Assembly (NCBI RefSeq): GCF_007655135.1
Contig: NC_045132.1
Coordinates: forward strand, 14,632,001-14,696,000
Origin: Punica granatum
Taxonomy: Eukaryota > Streptophyta > Magnoliopsida > Myrtales > Lythraceae
Reading direction: 5' to 3'
DNA: 64,000 nt
The translations under genes were made by a program, and so were the position numbers. Below the pieces are notes generated by a model. That model did no database searches. It saw only the letters and a program-made list of their open reading frames with translations, and was not told the DNA's origin. Shown piece by piece: positions 12,161 through 24,237 of this stretch. The first letter of the stretch is position 1; each line of letters opens with the position of its first letter.

Positions 12161-12634
12161 CTAAGTCTCAATAGGCCTTTCATGGCTCCTCCTCCTTTCC
12201 TTGACCAATTTATCCCACCAAACAATAGCATAGTCGGTGAACTCCACCGTTGCAATCTTCACCTTCTTCTCTTCCGAATAATTATGGCAATCAAATACAA
12301 GCTCCACCTTCCTCTCCCATTCGATGTAAGCATCAGGATCATTCCTCCCTTGAAATTGTGGTATCATCATTTTAGTACTTCCTATGTTCCTATCTACTTC
12401 ATCTCTAACTCCTGGATGTCGCCTACCGTGTCTTCTTCCCTCATTCCTAATTCCTCTGGCTCTCCTCACACTTCCCACGGATGCCATATCATCATCTTCC
12501 TCATATTCTTCATCTTCTTCATCTTGAGGAATCAACGACTGGCGAACTATCCTCCTTGCATTGGGCACTTGCACATGCTGCCCGGTCCGCTCCATTTGCA
12601 TTTGGTCAATTCGTTGATATTGCATGTCCATCAT
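12161..12634 (-). pseudogene. Gypsy gag, capsid part (broken)
   Basis: This 157-codon stretch has an acidic/basic N-terminal linker (DEEDEEYEEDDD, then an arginine-rich run) followed by the conserved Ty3/gypsy capsid start: PQFQGRNDPDAYIEWERKV, then a SEEKKVKIA segment and AIVWWDKLVKERRR. This is the Retrotrans_gag type of capsid. The reading frame stops at ERPIET, where the gag domain would normally run another ~80 residues; that part (about 11760-12160) is interrupted by stops. The arrangement closely resembles the gag of the gag-only element at 38318, so the two belong to related lineages. Confidence 0.85.
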
Positions 12635-13500
12635 ATCACGGATATCTTCAAAAAAAAAATTTCCAATCTCTCGAATTGTTACTGCATGGCTTTCAAAGTG
12701 AAAGCAACATCTTGCTAGCCGGCATCACTTCTATCCCCGGTCGTAGATTCAATGCCTTTTCTTGCGAAGCTCATGTTTGCACTATGAAGAAAATTGGTGT
12801 GAGGACCTCACAACCACTCGCACACATGTTTGCTCTCAAATTAATGTCACTCAACACTCGTGTTTCGCTTAGTTCAATGGCTTTTTCCCTCTTATACACT
12901 TTTCGCTCTTGCCTCTTTCCACTCTAATTTCCTCATGAAAGTTCTTTAGAGACTCAGCAACTGACAAATCAAATGCAACTAGCTTGTAGTAATTCAAAAC
13001 AACAATTAATATATTGGCCATAATTTAAACACAAACTAACAATGAAAATAAATGGTCAAAGGAAATTTAGGGAAGAAAGGAAACAAGAGAAAAAGGAAAC
13101 TAGTAAGAAGGATGGAAAGATTTTAGGAATGAAGAAAGGAATATATCAAAATATTATATGGATGGAAAGATATGGAGGATGATATAGGAAAGGGAATTTG
13201 AAAGAAGATATATTATCTAATTATGGAAAGCAGTATTAATGTGGATCAACAAGAAAGGGAAAAAAACATCTTTAGAATGGTTTGATGCAAGGAATTCAGA
13301 TCAAATTGACATTGATAGCTCCTTTCTTTTCTTTTGATCTTTTTTTTAGCTCTTTTTTTGTCGAATTTTTTTTTACTGGAACTTCTCTTTTCTTTTTTCT
13401 TTTTTTCTTTTGCTACTAATAATCCACAATGGACAAACTAGTTGTAATGAAATTCAACAAATTGAAACAAAAAGGATATGATAAACATGATTTGGAGCAT

Positions 13501-13515
13501 GATGCTCTGATACCA
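13501..13515 (-). other. Primer-binding site, initiator tRNA-Met
   Basis: On the minus strand TGGTATCAGAGCATC lies three bases from the end of the 5' LTR. The first 12 bases are the usual plant LTR-element complement to the 3' end of initiator tRNA-Met. This also fixes the orientation of the element. Confidence 0.9.
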
Positions 13516-13518
13516 AAA

Positions 13519-14250
13519 TGATGCAGACCTCACGAAGGATTGTGAAACCCGACGAACAACTTGGATTGATTCCCAGATCGCCAAATACATATTCAGATAA
13601 AGAGGACTACTGACTCGTTGTTTATAGAAAAACAAGAACCAATAATATTAAAGAATGATTATTGACTTGTTGTTTATGAAGAAACAATAACCAATAATAT
13701 CAAATTGTATCGAACCTCACAAGCTATCACACTTGATCGTTCGAAGGAGTTCAATGAAGAGCAAAGGAGAAAACCTCACCAAAATAGTCTAACCTCTGAT
13801 TGGCTACTCAGCCTCCTTTATATAAACCTAAGAGAAATTGGAAAGTAATAAACTTGGCAACTATAATAACCTTAGTTTTCTAAAGCCAGAAATTAAAAAT
13901 TAAATTAAATAAAGGCCTCCTAGAATAGTTGGCATTGTTTTTATTCCATCTTCAGCACCTTTCGACTTTCCTTATGCGTATATTCCAATTTTGGGTGGGC
14001 TATCGACTATCTCATGGCAAATCAATTGAATAAAGTCATTTGGAGGTTCAATTGAATTAGAATCTTCTTGGCCCAAAAAGTCCATCATCAAGCTCTCCAT
14101 AGATTGTTGGATTTGTCTTGCCTTCGCATGTGTGAGTGGCCCACTCGGAACATGCAAGCCTCCAAGATCTTGTGCATCAGCTCTCTCTTGACGAATCTGA
14201 CTTTGAAGCTCATTTGCATCAACCTATCATCATGCCCGCGATACTCATAA
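13519..14250 (-). repeat. 5' LTR of the gypsy element (732 bp)
   Basis: It aligns with 7423-8119 and sits next to the PBS. Its outer terminus on the plus strand reads CTCATAA instead of CTCATCA, so the terminal inverted repeat has decayed. TTTATATAA near 13820 could be the LTR TATA region on one strand, but I cannot place a promoter firmly. Confidence 0.9.
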
Positions 14251-14255
14251 GAGAT

Positions 14256-16930
14256 TAATGGGGTAATTGCTAAGAGAAAAATCTAAATTTGCAATTTTTT
14301 TATGTGCACTTTGATTTTCGAAGACTAATGGTTCTTGACTAGTTCAATTCAAATCGGGTCAATACATTAAGGGGTAAACTTCTCCCAGCGTGAATTTTCT
14401 CTATTCAAAATACTCGAACTCGAGATCTTACTTAAACAGAACATGTACTGAACCGCTTGAACCAACCACATTATTTCTCGAATTTACAATATTACCTCTT
14501 ATTGAAGGCCACTATTTTATATTTTATTTTACAATGGGTGATTTTGAATATAGAATGTTACAGCAATAATTATTTCTCCAGCATAAGTAATATTAGAGAT
14601 ACACCGTTGTTATTCACGAAAGTTTTACCATAGAATTAAAATGACATAACTATATATTGGAAAATAAAGTAAACTTATATAAGGTCCGATATAATTCGCA
14701 AGAGAGAGATTTCCAACCCTATCGATTTTTTTATGAAAGTTAATTAGATATATTATGAAAAAAAATCAATTTATTAAAGTAAAATGAAAAAAAAATCTAT
14801 CGAAAAAAAGTAAAACGAAAACAAAAAAGGGATAGTGGCGCATATACGAGAGAAGCGACAATTAGGGATAGGGGAGATAGCAGGAGTGGCTGAGAGAAAA
14901 GCGAGGAGTTTTAGGTTCTTGCGAAACTAAAATTTTGTTTCCCTTCCTCTCCTCTATTCTCTTCTCCCTGTCTAAAAAATCTCTCAAACACAAAATTAGT
15001 TACCTTTATTTATGCTTTTTTCTTTCGGCAGATTATTTATGCTTTTTTATATATATATACACTTGGTTATGCTCTTAAATAATGGTATCCTGATCTATCG
15101 AGCGGGAACAGTTAAGGGGATGAAGAATTTCAAATTAATCAACGGTCAAAAGGGAAGGCTGTACAAGGATGACCATCAAACACCGAGAGTGGGTGGCAGA
15201 TCAACCCAACTCTGACAGACACCCCTCATTCGACTTCTTCATTCACACCCCTTCAATTCATCCCACTTCAGGAATAACTAATAAAATTAATAAAACTGTT
15301 GCCTACCGAAAAATAAAATTATTATAATTAATAACAATTGTGGAAACACTTATGAGTGGTATTTTTCACGTCATTAGACGAGGCAATCCCAAATAATTCT
15401 TATCTTTATAGAAGGGGGTGGTGGCCATGGAGACGCCCCCAGGCCCTGCATTGAGTGGCACCTCTAGAGATTTCGAAATTTCATAACCTATTAGGTTCAT
15501 CCATTAATAACGGATGGAACAATTAACGGGGTAGCACTACTTATCAGTGAGTGGAAATTGTCAATCCTCAAGTTAGTGACCACTATTTATCGGTGATGAA
15601 TTAACGGGGTAGCACGCTTGATTATTCGTTATGCGATTTCCCTACAATGACGTGACACCGCAACTCTTACTCGCCGCCCTCACAAAGGGTAACTTATCAC
15701 TCAATTCGATATATCGTTAGTAGCGCAGCTTTGTCGGGGTTATGCTGTACTATTTGAATTTTTTTTTTCCAATAAGGGAGATCCATATCCTGATAGGAAA
15801 TAAGGGAAAAAAAATGTACGAAGCCTCACTAGTAAAGATCGAGACTGAAATCTCTTGATTTCGGGTCGAAAACTTGTAATATTGTATTTAGTCCCCTTTC
15901 TCGGGGTCCCGCATTTTCAATTCCTTATGCCATTTGGATCGAGGGCACGCAAGAGAAAAAGGGACGGAAAAAAAGAGATAGTGCAACGTACGGGTTAAAC
16001 TAGAGAATGATTTTCATAATCGTATTTTCATAATCGCTCTCCTCTCTTCCTTGTGATTTATCCGAATGAATTTGTTTGGATTGGAGTGAAATAGAGGGAA
16101 AGGAAAGGGAAGGCAGGAGAACTTGTATAGAAAATTGGCAAAATTTTATGTAAAGTCCCATCTCCTCCCTTTCCTTTACCTCTATTTTCCTCCATCCAAA
16201 CAAATGGTAAAGGAAATTTGTAGACATCTAAGCAAGATATTACGATGCGGTTGGTTCTAGCGCTGACACCATTGGCAAGTGCTAGCTCAGGTCCGGCAAT
16301 TGTTTTTTTGAAAGTCTGTCGGAAATTTATTAGAAAATAACGATTTTTGCGACGGAATTGTCCATCCAGAAAAGTGACAATTTATGTAATGACAAAAAAA
16401 AAATCTAATGGTCCAATCATGAATTGTACCCCACAAATTCTGAGAATTATACAGAATGATATTTTACTTTGGAAATTACTTAGGAGGTATGTTTGTGTTT
16501 CAGGAAAAGAAAAGTTGCCATAATGAAGAATATAGTGTAATATGTTAAACGTTTTGTAATAGTTAGTGAACTCGAAGAGGTACATATAGTACAGATTAGT
16601 GGTCGAGCTCCAACTGTTTCTATTTGTAGGGGTCCTAGGTGAGGCAACAACGAAGCTGTGTTGCGAAAAGACCATCCTCCACATATATATTAATGTCATG
16701 AGAATGGAGTTCAATGCTATGTGCCATTCGATTGTGTTCCACTAATGACACTAAAGTGAAGGCTCCCCTAAAAGTAGTCCCATCTCCTTTTACATAAATG
16801 GGGCATGCGTAGATAAGTTTCGGTGTCACATGTATTTCATTTAGCTATCCCTATGGTGATGAGAAGAGATAATTTGCCATATTTCCCATGTCCACTTTCG
16901 AGTTTGATCATGTTCGCCTTTTCCATTCCA
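14256..16930. other. Non-coding interval between gypsy element and ALMT gene
   Basis: No supported gene. AATTAACGGGGTAGCAC occurs twice (about 15520 and 15595). The interval contains the MITE candidate at 16069. The minus ORF at 16635-16829 has no recognisable domain. Confidence 0.45.
16069..16205. mobile_element. Short inverted-repeat element, TTGTTTGGAT termini
   Basis: ATTTGTTTGGATTGGAGTG at the left is mirrored by the reverse complement of CCTCCATCCAAACAAAT at the right. Internal GAAATAGAGGGAAAGGAAAG pairs with the CCTTTACCTCTATTTTCC side. Size and termini fit a small MITE. No clear target duplication was found, so the superfamily is open. The outer element at 23526-24072 has the same termini. 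Confidence 0.55.
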
Positions 16931-16941
16931 GTTGCTATGTG

Positions 16942-16948
16942 TATAAAT
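16942..16948 (+). promoter_or_regulatory. TATA box candidate for the ALMT gene
   Basis: TATAAAT lies 105 bp upstream of the ALMT start codon in otherwise mixed sequence. A transcription start about 30 bp downstream would give a 5' UTR of roughly 70 nt. Assigned by motif and position only. Confidence 0.5.
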
Positions 16949-17046
16949 TCTTTGCCACCTTCTTGTCCTTCCCATGTACTAGACGCAATCAAACTTTGAG
17001 CCCAGATAAGAGAGAAAGAACCAGGCTCAGCAAGACGTGATCTACA

Positions 17047-18930
17047 ATGAGCTCAGTTGTGATATCAATTCGGGATGGAATGAATGATGTTGTTGCTTCA
17101 AAACACAATAAAAGTTTCCGGTCATATCTCGCTTCTGTTTCTGGTTTTATTAGAGAATGGAGAAGCAAGTATGACATGAGGAGGGTGATTCACAGCATTA
17201 AGGTCGGGATAGCCCTCGTTCTGGTTTCGCTTTTCTATCTCGTCAATCCACTCTACAACCAGGTTGGCGAGAATGCCATGTGGGCGATCATGACTGTCGT
17301 GGTCATCTTCGAGTTTTATGCTGGTTAGCAACTTGGATTATTTTTACATTTATATCTATCTCTGTTTCCACTGTAAAGGGCATGCAAGTTACAGTTTATA
17401 ATGTGGTGCATTTTAAATTTTCATTAGGTGCTACACTCGGCAAGGGAATAAATCGAGGGATCGGGACGATACTGGGAGGTGGCTTAGGGTGCATGGCAGC
17501 TGTTCTAGCTCAACAAATTGGTGGAGTTGGGAACTCGGTTTTAGTGGGGTTCTCTGTCTTTGTATTCGGTAAGATGTGCTGGATATAGTTTCTTGTTTGA
17601 TTAGCCTATCAACTAAAACCAACGAAAATCTTACCTGAGGCCACTGCCAGGATATTGAGTGCGAAGTCCAGCACAAAAGCTTATGATATATATCTGAAAA
17701 TAATTAATGCGATCGATTGATGATGGAGAGTCCTTAATGACTAATGAGTACTTACCTATATATATGAAACTTGGAATTCCAGGGGCTGCTGCAACGTATT
17801 CCCGGCTAATTCCTAGCATCAAGAGAAGATATGACTATGGGGCCATGATATTCATCCTCACCTTTAATCTGGTGGTGGTGTCGGGATTAAGGGCAGGGCA
17901 AGTCATGGATATAGCTCGGGATCGTCTTGCTACAATCGGGATTGGATTTGCCATATGCATCTTCACAAGCTTGCTAGTTTTCCCTAACTGGGCAAGTGAC
18001 GAACTTCATGTCTCTGTAGCCTCCAAATTTGAAGATGTTGGTTCTTCCATTGAAGGTACCAAATCAATCAAATTCCTTGTTTCCATCCCTAAGATTTGAG
18101 GCGGCCGTCTTTCTCTTAATTGATGATTGATCGTGAGTTTCTCCAATTATTTATGATAAGGATGCATGGAGGGGTACTTCATGTCGGGGAATGAGAAGGA
18201 AAAGCAGGGAAGCAATAACTGCAAAAATTGCAAAGCTGTTCTGCATTCGAAATCTAAGGATGAGATGCTGGTAAACAAGAGTTTCTCAAGTTCCATTTTT
18301 GTGTGTTCGATTCAATTTGCTTCTGCATAATCAATCCTGCAGCTTAATGATGAATTTGCCGATGCATTTCAGGCTAATTTCGCAAGGTGGGAGCCATGGC
18401 ATGGAAAATTCGGTTTCTCATATCCGTGGAACAAGTATCTGCAGATCGGGGAGAATCTTAGAGAGCTAGCTGTTACTGTTATTTCACTGAGAAGCTGCCT
18501 TGAATCTCCAAGACAGGTAAAATCTAATGTTTCCATATTATCAGTGCAATACTTCGACTTTCAAGATCAATTTGGGCTAAACCAGGTTAACTCTGATACT
18601 TGGTAGCCCACCAAAAATCTCCGGGAGCCAATGACAGAACCATGCAGCTCTGTCATGTCAATGCTTGCTTGGGCTCTGAGGGAGCTCAGAGAGAGCATCA
18701 TGAAAATGAGAAGATTCCAAGTAGGGGAGGAGGTGCTATCGAAGTTGAAGGCGGTAAGAGTCGAGCTGACCCTGCTCACACCTCAAACAATGCTTGCTCC
18801 ATTACAGAAGGATGAGGAACTGGCTGTGGCCAGTTTCTTGTTCTTGCTTATGGAGATGGTCGAGAAAGTGGAGGAGCTGGCAAAGGAGGTAGAGGAGCTT
18901 GGTGAACTTGCCAGTTTCCCCGCTCTATAG
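17047..18930 (+). CDS. Aluminium-activated malate transporter (ALMT) family anion channel, 6 exons
   Basis: Exons are 17047-17323, 17428-17568, 17783-18055, 18161-18270, 18373-18516 and 18607-18930. All five introns are GT-AG and 90-214 bp long, and the joined frame of 1269 nt gives 422 residues with no internal stop. Hydrophobic segments for the ALMT membrane domain lie near residues 52-70, 77-93, 107-124, 130-146, 158-176 and 190-208. The family WEP motif is at 273-275 (RWEPWHG). The C-terminal half is cytosolic, with a Glu/Lys-rich helical end near 390-415. ALMTs are anion channels of plasma membrane or tonoplast that pass malate and other anions, in root Al resistance, guard cells or vacuole loading; which role applies here cannot be read from sequence. 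The AG at 18584-18585 would read into an in-frame TAG, so exon 6 must start at 18607. The length is slightly below the usual 450-550. Confidence 0.9.
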
Positions 18931-18976
18931 TCAGTCTTTTCGATGTTAACAACCTGTGCAACTAACTAGCTTAGCA

Positions 18977-18982
18977 AATAAA
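18977..18982 (+). terminator. Poly(A) signal candidate, ALMT
   Basis: AATAAA lies 47 bp downstream of the ALMT stop codon, a usual distance for a plant near-upstream element. Confidence 0.5.
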
Positions 18983-21702
18983 CAGATTGCTAATAATTTC
19001 GTGTCGAATGAAAATATACAAGAAAAGTTGACAGTAGAAAGAGATGGAGTGACTTATATGATGACTATATGGAGTATCAATATGTAAGAAACAGAGAAAG
19101 AGATCGACATTGCGCCATATCGACGAGCTTATGAACGCTGGAAGGGCAGCTTCTTGAGTTCTGAACTTTGTAAGTTTAACAGTTAATAAGAACAATACCG
19201 AACTTTGTGAGTTTGACAGTTATATGAGTAAATCATTTTGTATTTCCCACTAACCCTCTGTTTTCACTTCCGTAAGTCTCAAATGAAAAAAATAAAAACC
19301 AAAACAACTGCCATCTAGAATTTGCTTTCACTCATTAAAGTATGAAGTCAATCAACGTGGATTGGATTGATTTAGGTAGGTGGTTTGATACTTATTTACC
19401 TCAAGTAAGATCCCGAATTCGCGTTTTGTGATTCAAGCTTGATCCGATGGAAAAATTTATAGACGGTTTATTGGGGTCAATTGACCCCACTTAACTCTTT
19501 AAAGTTTAACAAAATTGTTCATGATTTTTCAGTATGTTCGTAATTGCATTATTTTTTTTAACATTTCAAATAATTACGTTGCAAAAATATAAATCGACCC
19601 CATTTCTTCCCTCAAATTTTCAATAAGTGAAAAAAAATAAAAATAAGGATTCAGGAATTGAAACGATTTCTCAATTCTATCTTCAAGACTTGGATATATC
19701 GCTATCTATTTTAGTGAGAATTACAACTATGGTCGTATAAGTTTACCGTTCTCTGAAAGTGAATCCTATAAATTTAACTTTGTTAGAATCAATTCTACGT
19801 GTTGCTAAAATGGAAAATAAGAGTTTGGCACTATTTTTCAAGAAGAAAGTTGGATAAAACAAATATCTTGATGACGTGAACAATTATTTTTATGAAAATG
19901 TTAAAAAATAAAAATTTCCGAGACGGAAAAATAAAAATTTCCCGGTCTCGAACCCGTCCTCTGTTTTCTTTTGCCAGTTCGAAGTTCAATCAATCAGGAC
20001 CAAAATGGCACCCTTTTTTTTTTTGTGGGGGTGGAGCTTGTAGTAAAACTGTATCCGAATCTACGCATAGAAGGGAAAATTGACAGATTTGCGTAGTTTT
20101 CGTAAAAAATGCACTCCAGCCGAATCGTGATGTCAAATCTGGTCAAACTTGCACCGCGATGTAATTAACCCTTGGAAGGTCGCCTAGGAACTGACTGTCC
20201 ATTGCTCGGCTGTCATATGAACTCCTGGCGCTCGTCTATAGTCCGACGCCTCCCAAAGCCCTTTCTTCGTACCGGACCTCACGTAGACTCCGGACTAAGT
20301 CTAGATCAAAACTGGGTGCTTATATGTATATTCAGTCTTAATCAAATTAAATGGCTAAATGAACAAGAAACGAACCTGATTCAGGCTAAGTATCACTCTG
20401 ACCCGAGCTGGAACTTAAATCAAATGGGTGGATTTGAGGTGTGTTGCATGTGATTTACATATAACTAGTCCTTCCGCCCGCACGTTGCATGGGTAATTGT
20501 ATTTTTAGGAGACACGTAAGCAAAGTTGTATTGGATAAATTTTTTGAAAAATTCAAAATTCATTAATAATGTTACTCAAGAGTTCTTTATTGAGAAAAGA
20601 AGAGATTATGGTAAAAATTAAAAAGTCAATGCAATATGAATAGACGATAAACCCTTAACTTCTTATATACCGAGAAGACTTACGGGAAAGTTCCTCAACA
20701 AATGAATCGAAGAATCTCACTTCAAATGATTTAAATTATGATTTATATAGATTGTTGCTTGGCATGATGTCTGAATTGAATGTGGGCATAACTCACGCGA
20801 ATCCAGACTAAAGCACGTAAACTTGACCCTAAAGTCGGTTAGTTCATGGTTGTGAACCCGACCCGTGTTAATTGGGTTATGCTTGTGTGAGGACCCGAGA
20901 ATCAAGTTGAACGGTCGAAAAGAAAGCGAAACGTATGCGGAAACGGCCCATAAAAGGTGGCGGCCCACGCGGGGGCTGAGTTGGGACGGGCCATGGGCTG
21001 CCAATGACAGTTGCAGCTCAGCCCAGTTGCTGCTGATCCATCAAGTCAGCCCGTTGGGTATGGCCCGCGGCCCAATGGAGTGACCCGACCCCCCAAAAAA
21101 AGACCAAAGTGCTTTGTCCTCGATCCAAATATGATTTGACACCATTTTCGATAATAAAAACTCCATTCGGCATATGGTAGTATTTTCTTGATCTCTCACG
21201 GTGAGCCGAGAGGAAATTCGGTCCACGGAGTTTATGTCATGCGATTCATTCATCTCATATTGGCTTGATGTATGCGTAATAGAATGTGATATGAGTTAGA
21301 CAATAGAGGTCCATAATCATGTAAATCCATGAAGGCCCATTAAGCCTAAACTGATAAGATGGTTCAGAAAGAAAATAGTTATCAATACAATGTATCAGAA
21401 AACAAAGTATATTAAAAAGACTCAATGGGTCACTTTTCAAGGGATCAGAGAACAATTCCAACAACACACTCACATCCCTTCAACATCACACCCCCATTGT
21501 TTGAACAATTTCAGAATGGGTGGGTGAATGATGAGAAACGAGTGAATTTGTACCCCCGAGTGGGTAGCTTGGAAGTGAGGACAAGTGTTGGCGATGATGT
21601 GTAAATTAATTGGATTCAATTACTTGTATCCATTATTATTCTAAAGTATTCTATAAAATATTCTGTAAAATTAATTTTATAAATTCATAATTATTATATA
21701 AT
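18983..21702. other. Non-coding interval with Helitron-like end and GC-rich patch
   Basis: No supported gene. A pair of similar 30-bp blocks around GAACTTTG(T)AAGTTT occurs at about 19162 and 19199. A GC-rich stretch at 20880-21090 begins TGTGAGGACCCGAGAATCAA, which looks like the start of an LTR, but I could not find a matching end. The ORF at 20172-20453 has no recognisable motif. Confidence 0.4.
20465..20493 (-). mobile_element. Helitron-like 3' terminus (minus strand)
   Basis: On the minus strand a GC-rich imperfect hairpin (CCCATGCAACGTGCGGG) is followed 8 bases later by CTAG and then T. This is the Helitron 3' layout: hairpin, CTRR, T of the AT target. Only the end is visible; the 5' terminus was not found. 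Confidence 0.45.
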
Positions 21703-22215
21703 AGGGAAAAAGTTGGTGTTAGTTCTTAACCTTTAGAGCATTTACTGTTTTAGTCTTAACTCTGTTTTTTAGTGGATACTTGTCCTCAACCTTTCATACA
21801 AGAGTTGGTTTTAATCCTTCGGTCAATTCTATTACTTTCCATCCAAAAAATGAATTTTTTAAATAAAAATTATTCTCAAAATAGAAGACTGAAAAAGAAA
21901 GAGAAGAAAAAAACCTCGAAAATAGAGAAGCACAGAAGGGGAAAGGGGGCCACAAAGCCTCGCCGGCGTGGGGTCTTCGACAAAGCCCTAGCTCTCCCTT
22001 CCCAGTTCAATCCCCTTGGAGCTTCTTTTTCTTAAAATAATTTTTTCTTTTTTAATTAAAAAATGATTTTTGAAAATAAAAATGTTAATAAATTAGCGGA
22101 AAATTGCTAGGAGAAGTGACACTTTAGCAAAAGGTTGAGGACAAGTATTGGCCCGAATAAAGGTTTAGAAAATGGAAATGGCTCAAAGGATTCAGGACCA
22201 AATAACCTTTGCCCT
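21703..22215. mobile_element. Long-TIR MITE-like element (513 bp)
   Basis: The left end AGGGAAAAAGTT and the reverse complement of the right end AGGGCAAAGGTTATTTGG begin a terminal inverted repeat of about 100 bp. Further in, TACTTGTCCTCAACCTTT occurs at the left and its reverse complement AAAGGTTGAGGACAAGTA at the right. The interior is AT-rich with a 100-bp GC-rich patch and no domain. No matching target duplication was found. Confidence 0.6.
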
Positions 22216-22312
22216 AAAAAATATTGTAATAAGTGAAGAATGAAATTTTGAGAAAATCCAAGCATTATAAGAGCATTAGACTAGGCTCACTTCAACTCTG
22301 CTTTTACATATA

Positions 22313-22340
22313 CTAGTTGTGGAGTCCATGTGTTGCACGT
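22313..22340 (-). mobile_element. Helitron-like 3' terminus (minus strand)
   Basis: On the minus strand ACGTGCAACACATGG, an imperfect hairpin, is followed by ACTCCACAA and CTAGT. The layout and spacing match the other hairpin-CTAGT ends in the window. The degenerate array at 22740-24190 lies on the side where the element body would be. Confidence 0.4.
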
Positions 22341-23269
22341 AATAGAACGTGATCTTACATAAATTAGAGAATCCAGAAATTTTACAAAAGTTTATGCATA
22401 CAAAAAAAACAAAAGTTGATGATATCATATGTGTGCGAAAAATTGGAGAAAGCGCATCTAGTAGTAACAATATTTTTCCAGAGTCGGATTGGTCACAATT
22501 TATGTGTTCTCTATTTATAACATATCATACCTAGTATAATCTAGATAATACACTATCTATATCTAAAAAAAATGATCTAGTTTGCTTTTTAAAAGAAAAT
22601 ATATTACAAAAAAAGAATAGAAGCGCAAAATAGAGAAGAAGGGGTACGCATCATATCTATGAAAATATGATTGAATTAGTTTTTTAAAAATAAATATGAT
22701 CGTATGTGATTTGTATTATCTGGAATTTTTCATAAAATATTTTTATTTTTAAAAAATACAAAAAATTCGTCAAAATAATTACATGTTCCATAAATTTATA
22801 TTTATGTGTTTTGAAATATTAAAAATTTTGTTTTAATAAAACTCAAAAATAAAAATTTTAAAATTCCTTTTAAAAAAAGCTTAAAAATAGAGAAAGTAAT
22901 GACCATCGAATAAATTTATATATATTATAATAAAAATTTGTTTAAAAAACCTCAAAATTGAGACAAATAAATTCAACAATCCAAGTGTTCTGAACTTCTG
23001 AGGCCATATACTTAAAATATTTTTTTTTATAAATAATCAAAAAATTGAGAAAGTGATGATCGGTCCATAAATCTATATCTATACGCAATTAAAAAGTTAA
23101 GAATCGTTGGAAAGAAAAGCTCAAAAAACCAAGAAAATAATGATCGATATCAAAATATGTATTTATATGTTTTAAAATTTAAAAATTTTTAAAAATTTGT
23201 TGTAAAGAAAAGATAAAAAAAGGGAAAAATAATGATCGGTCCTATAAATCTATGTTCAAAAATTAATAC

Positions 23270-23503
23270 TTTGTTTGGTTTGTTAGTGTGATTTTAAAAT
23301 CACACTTTAACTTAATTCTACTCACAATAAAACAAAATAACTCATACAAAATCAAATGGTGGGCCCCATTTATACAATTTTTTTCTATAACAAAACAAAT
23401 AACTCATACAAAGTCAAAGGGTGAGCCATATACATAACCATTTATCAACTCTTTTTCAAAATCAAAATCTGATTTTAAAATGTTACTTACAAACCAAACG
23501 CAA
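23270..23503. mobile_element. MITE candidate, hAT-like termini (234 bp)
   Basis: The left end TTTGTTTGGTTTGTTAGTG and the reverse complement of the right end TGCGTTTGGTTTGTAAGTA form an imperfect terminal inverted repeat that continues through TTTTAAAATC. An internal block around AACAAAATAACTCATACAAA is itself repeated. The (T)GYGTTTGGTTTGT terminus is typical of many plant hAT-type MITEs, but no target duplication could be fixed. Confidence 0.55.
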
Positions 23504-23525
23504 GATAAGAAATTCTCTCTTACAA

Positions 23526-24072
23526 CTTGTTTGGATAACCACAAACGGAAAGGTGGGGTGCGGTGGAAAATAAAATCTCTTGTTTGATTTGCATAAGTAA
23601 GTGATAGGAATGATAAGAGTGCGTTTGGATTTAGAGTTGAGTTGAGTTGAGTTTTGGTTTTAATTGATTTGTAATGATTGTATTGTTGAATTATGAGAAA
23701 AAGGTGTGAAAAAATAATGAATAGTTGAGAAAAAATAATGATTGTGTTGTTGAATTGTGAAAAAGTAATGAATAGTTGAGAGAATTTAATATTAAAAATT
23801 AAATTGAATGATTAAAAAAAATTTAAAAATAAAAATAAGTAATGATTGTGTTATTAAATTGAAGATAAGTGGAGTTGAGTTGAAAATTTATAAAAAAACA
23901 AACACACCCTATGTTATCCCCCCACACCTCCTCTTGTTTGGATAAGCTAAATATTAAGAAGGATTAGGCGGTATTATAGTTGTTTTTTGACCAATCCCTC
24001 ATAACTCCACAATTTTGGTCCCCTCCCTTCCCAGCCCTCTCAATCCTTTCAAATCCTCCATCCAAACAAAAC
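23526..24072. mobile_element. Nested MITE pair, TTGTTTGGAT outer and GTGYGTTTG inner
   Basis: The outer element runs from CTTGTTTGGATAACC to CCATCCAAACAAAACC. Within it, 23617-23910 begins GAGTGCGTTTGGATTTAG and ends AAACAAACACACCCT, with short terminal inverted repeats around GTGYGTTTG and internal GAGTTGAGTTGAGTTG repeats. The outer arms resume on either side. Boundaries are approximate and target duplications are not clear. Confidence 0.4.
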
Positions 24073-24233
24073 CTTAAGCAAAGTTCAAAAATCAAGAAAA
24101 TAATGAACAACCCACAAATTTATATCTTTATATTTTAAAAATAAAAAAGAGTGTGTTTTTTTAATTAAAAAAACTCAAAAATCGAGAACATTCCATATGG
24201 AAGACCATCGAGTTGGGCCCATCATGTTGCATC

Positions 24234-24237
<4 letters not shown>

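Larger units (their letters stand above)
7423..14250 (-). mobile_element. Ty3/gypsy LTR retrotransposon, complete but inactive
   Basis: The two LTRs (7423-8119 and 13519-14250) enclose a 5.4-kb internal region. On the minus strand it carries gag, zinc knuckle, protease, reverse transcriptase, RNase H and integrase in that order, the Ty3/gypsy arrangement. The target duplication GAGAT is perfect (7418-7422 and 14251-14255). The PBS (13501-13515) matches the 3' end of plant initiator tRNA-Met, and a purine tract precedes the 3' LTR. All ORFs are broken by stops and frameshifts, the RT active site is mutated and the LTRs have diverged, so this is an old dead copy. No chromodomain is visible after the integrase. 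The lineage within Ty3/gypsy is uncertain. Confidence 0.93.
22740..24190. repeat. Degenerate ~100-bp tandem array split by MITEs
   Basis: A motif of the form CTCAAAAATnGAGAAAATAATGATCGG(T)CC, followed by an ATAAATTTATAT block and an AAAATTTAAAAA block, recurs at about 22885, 22960, 23035, 23128, 23213 and, beyond inserted MITEs, at 24085. The units are diverged and partly deleted. The arrangement suggests an AT-rich minisatellite later broken by the elements at 23270-24072. Confidence 0.45.

Noticed and set aside
12182..12927. Plus-strand ORFs of 148-178 codons
   Set aside because: Antisense shadows of the gypsy gag on the minus strand.
16635..16829. 64-codon minus-strand ORF upstream of ALMT
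   Set aside because: No known motif, no start context or neighbouring exon; kept as non-coding.
20884..21260. GC-rich block beginning TGTGAGGACCC as a further solo LTR
   Set aside because: No matching end, second copy or target duplication could be found.
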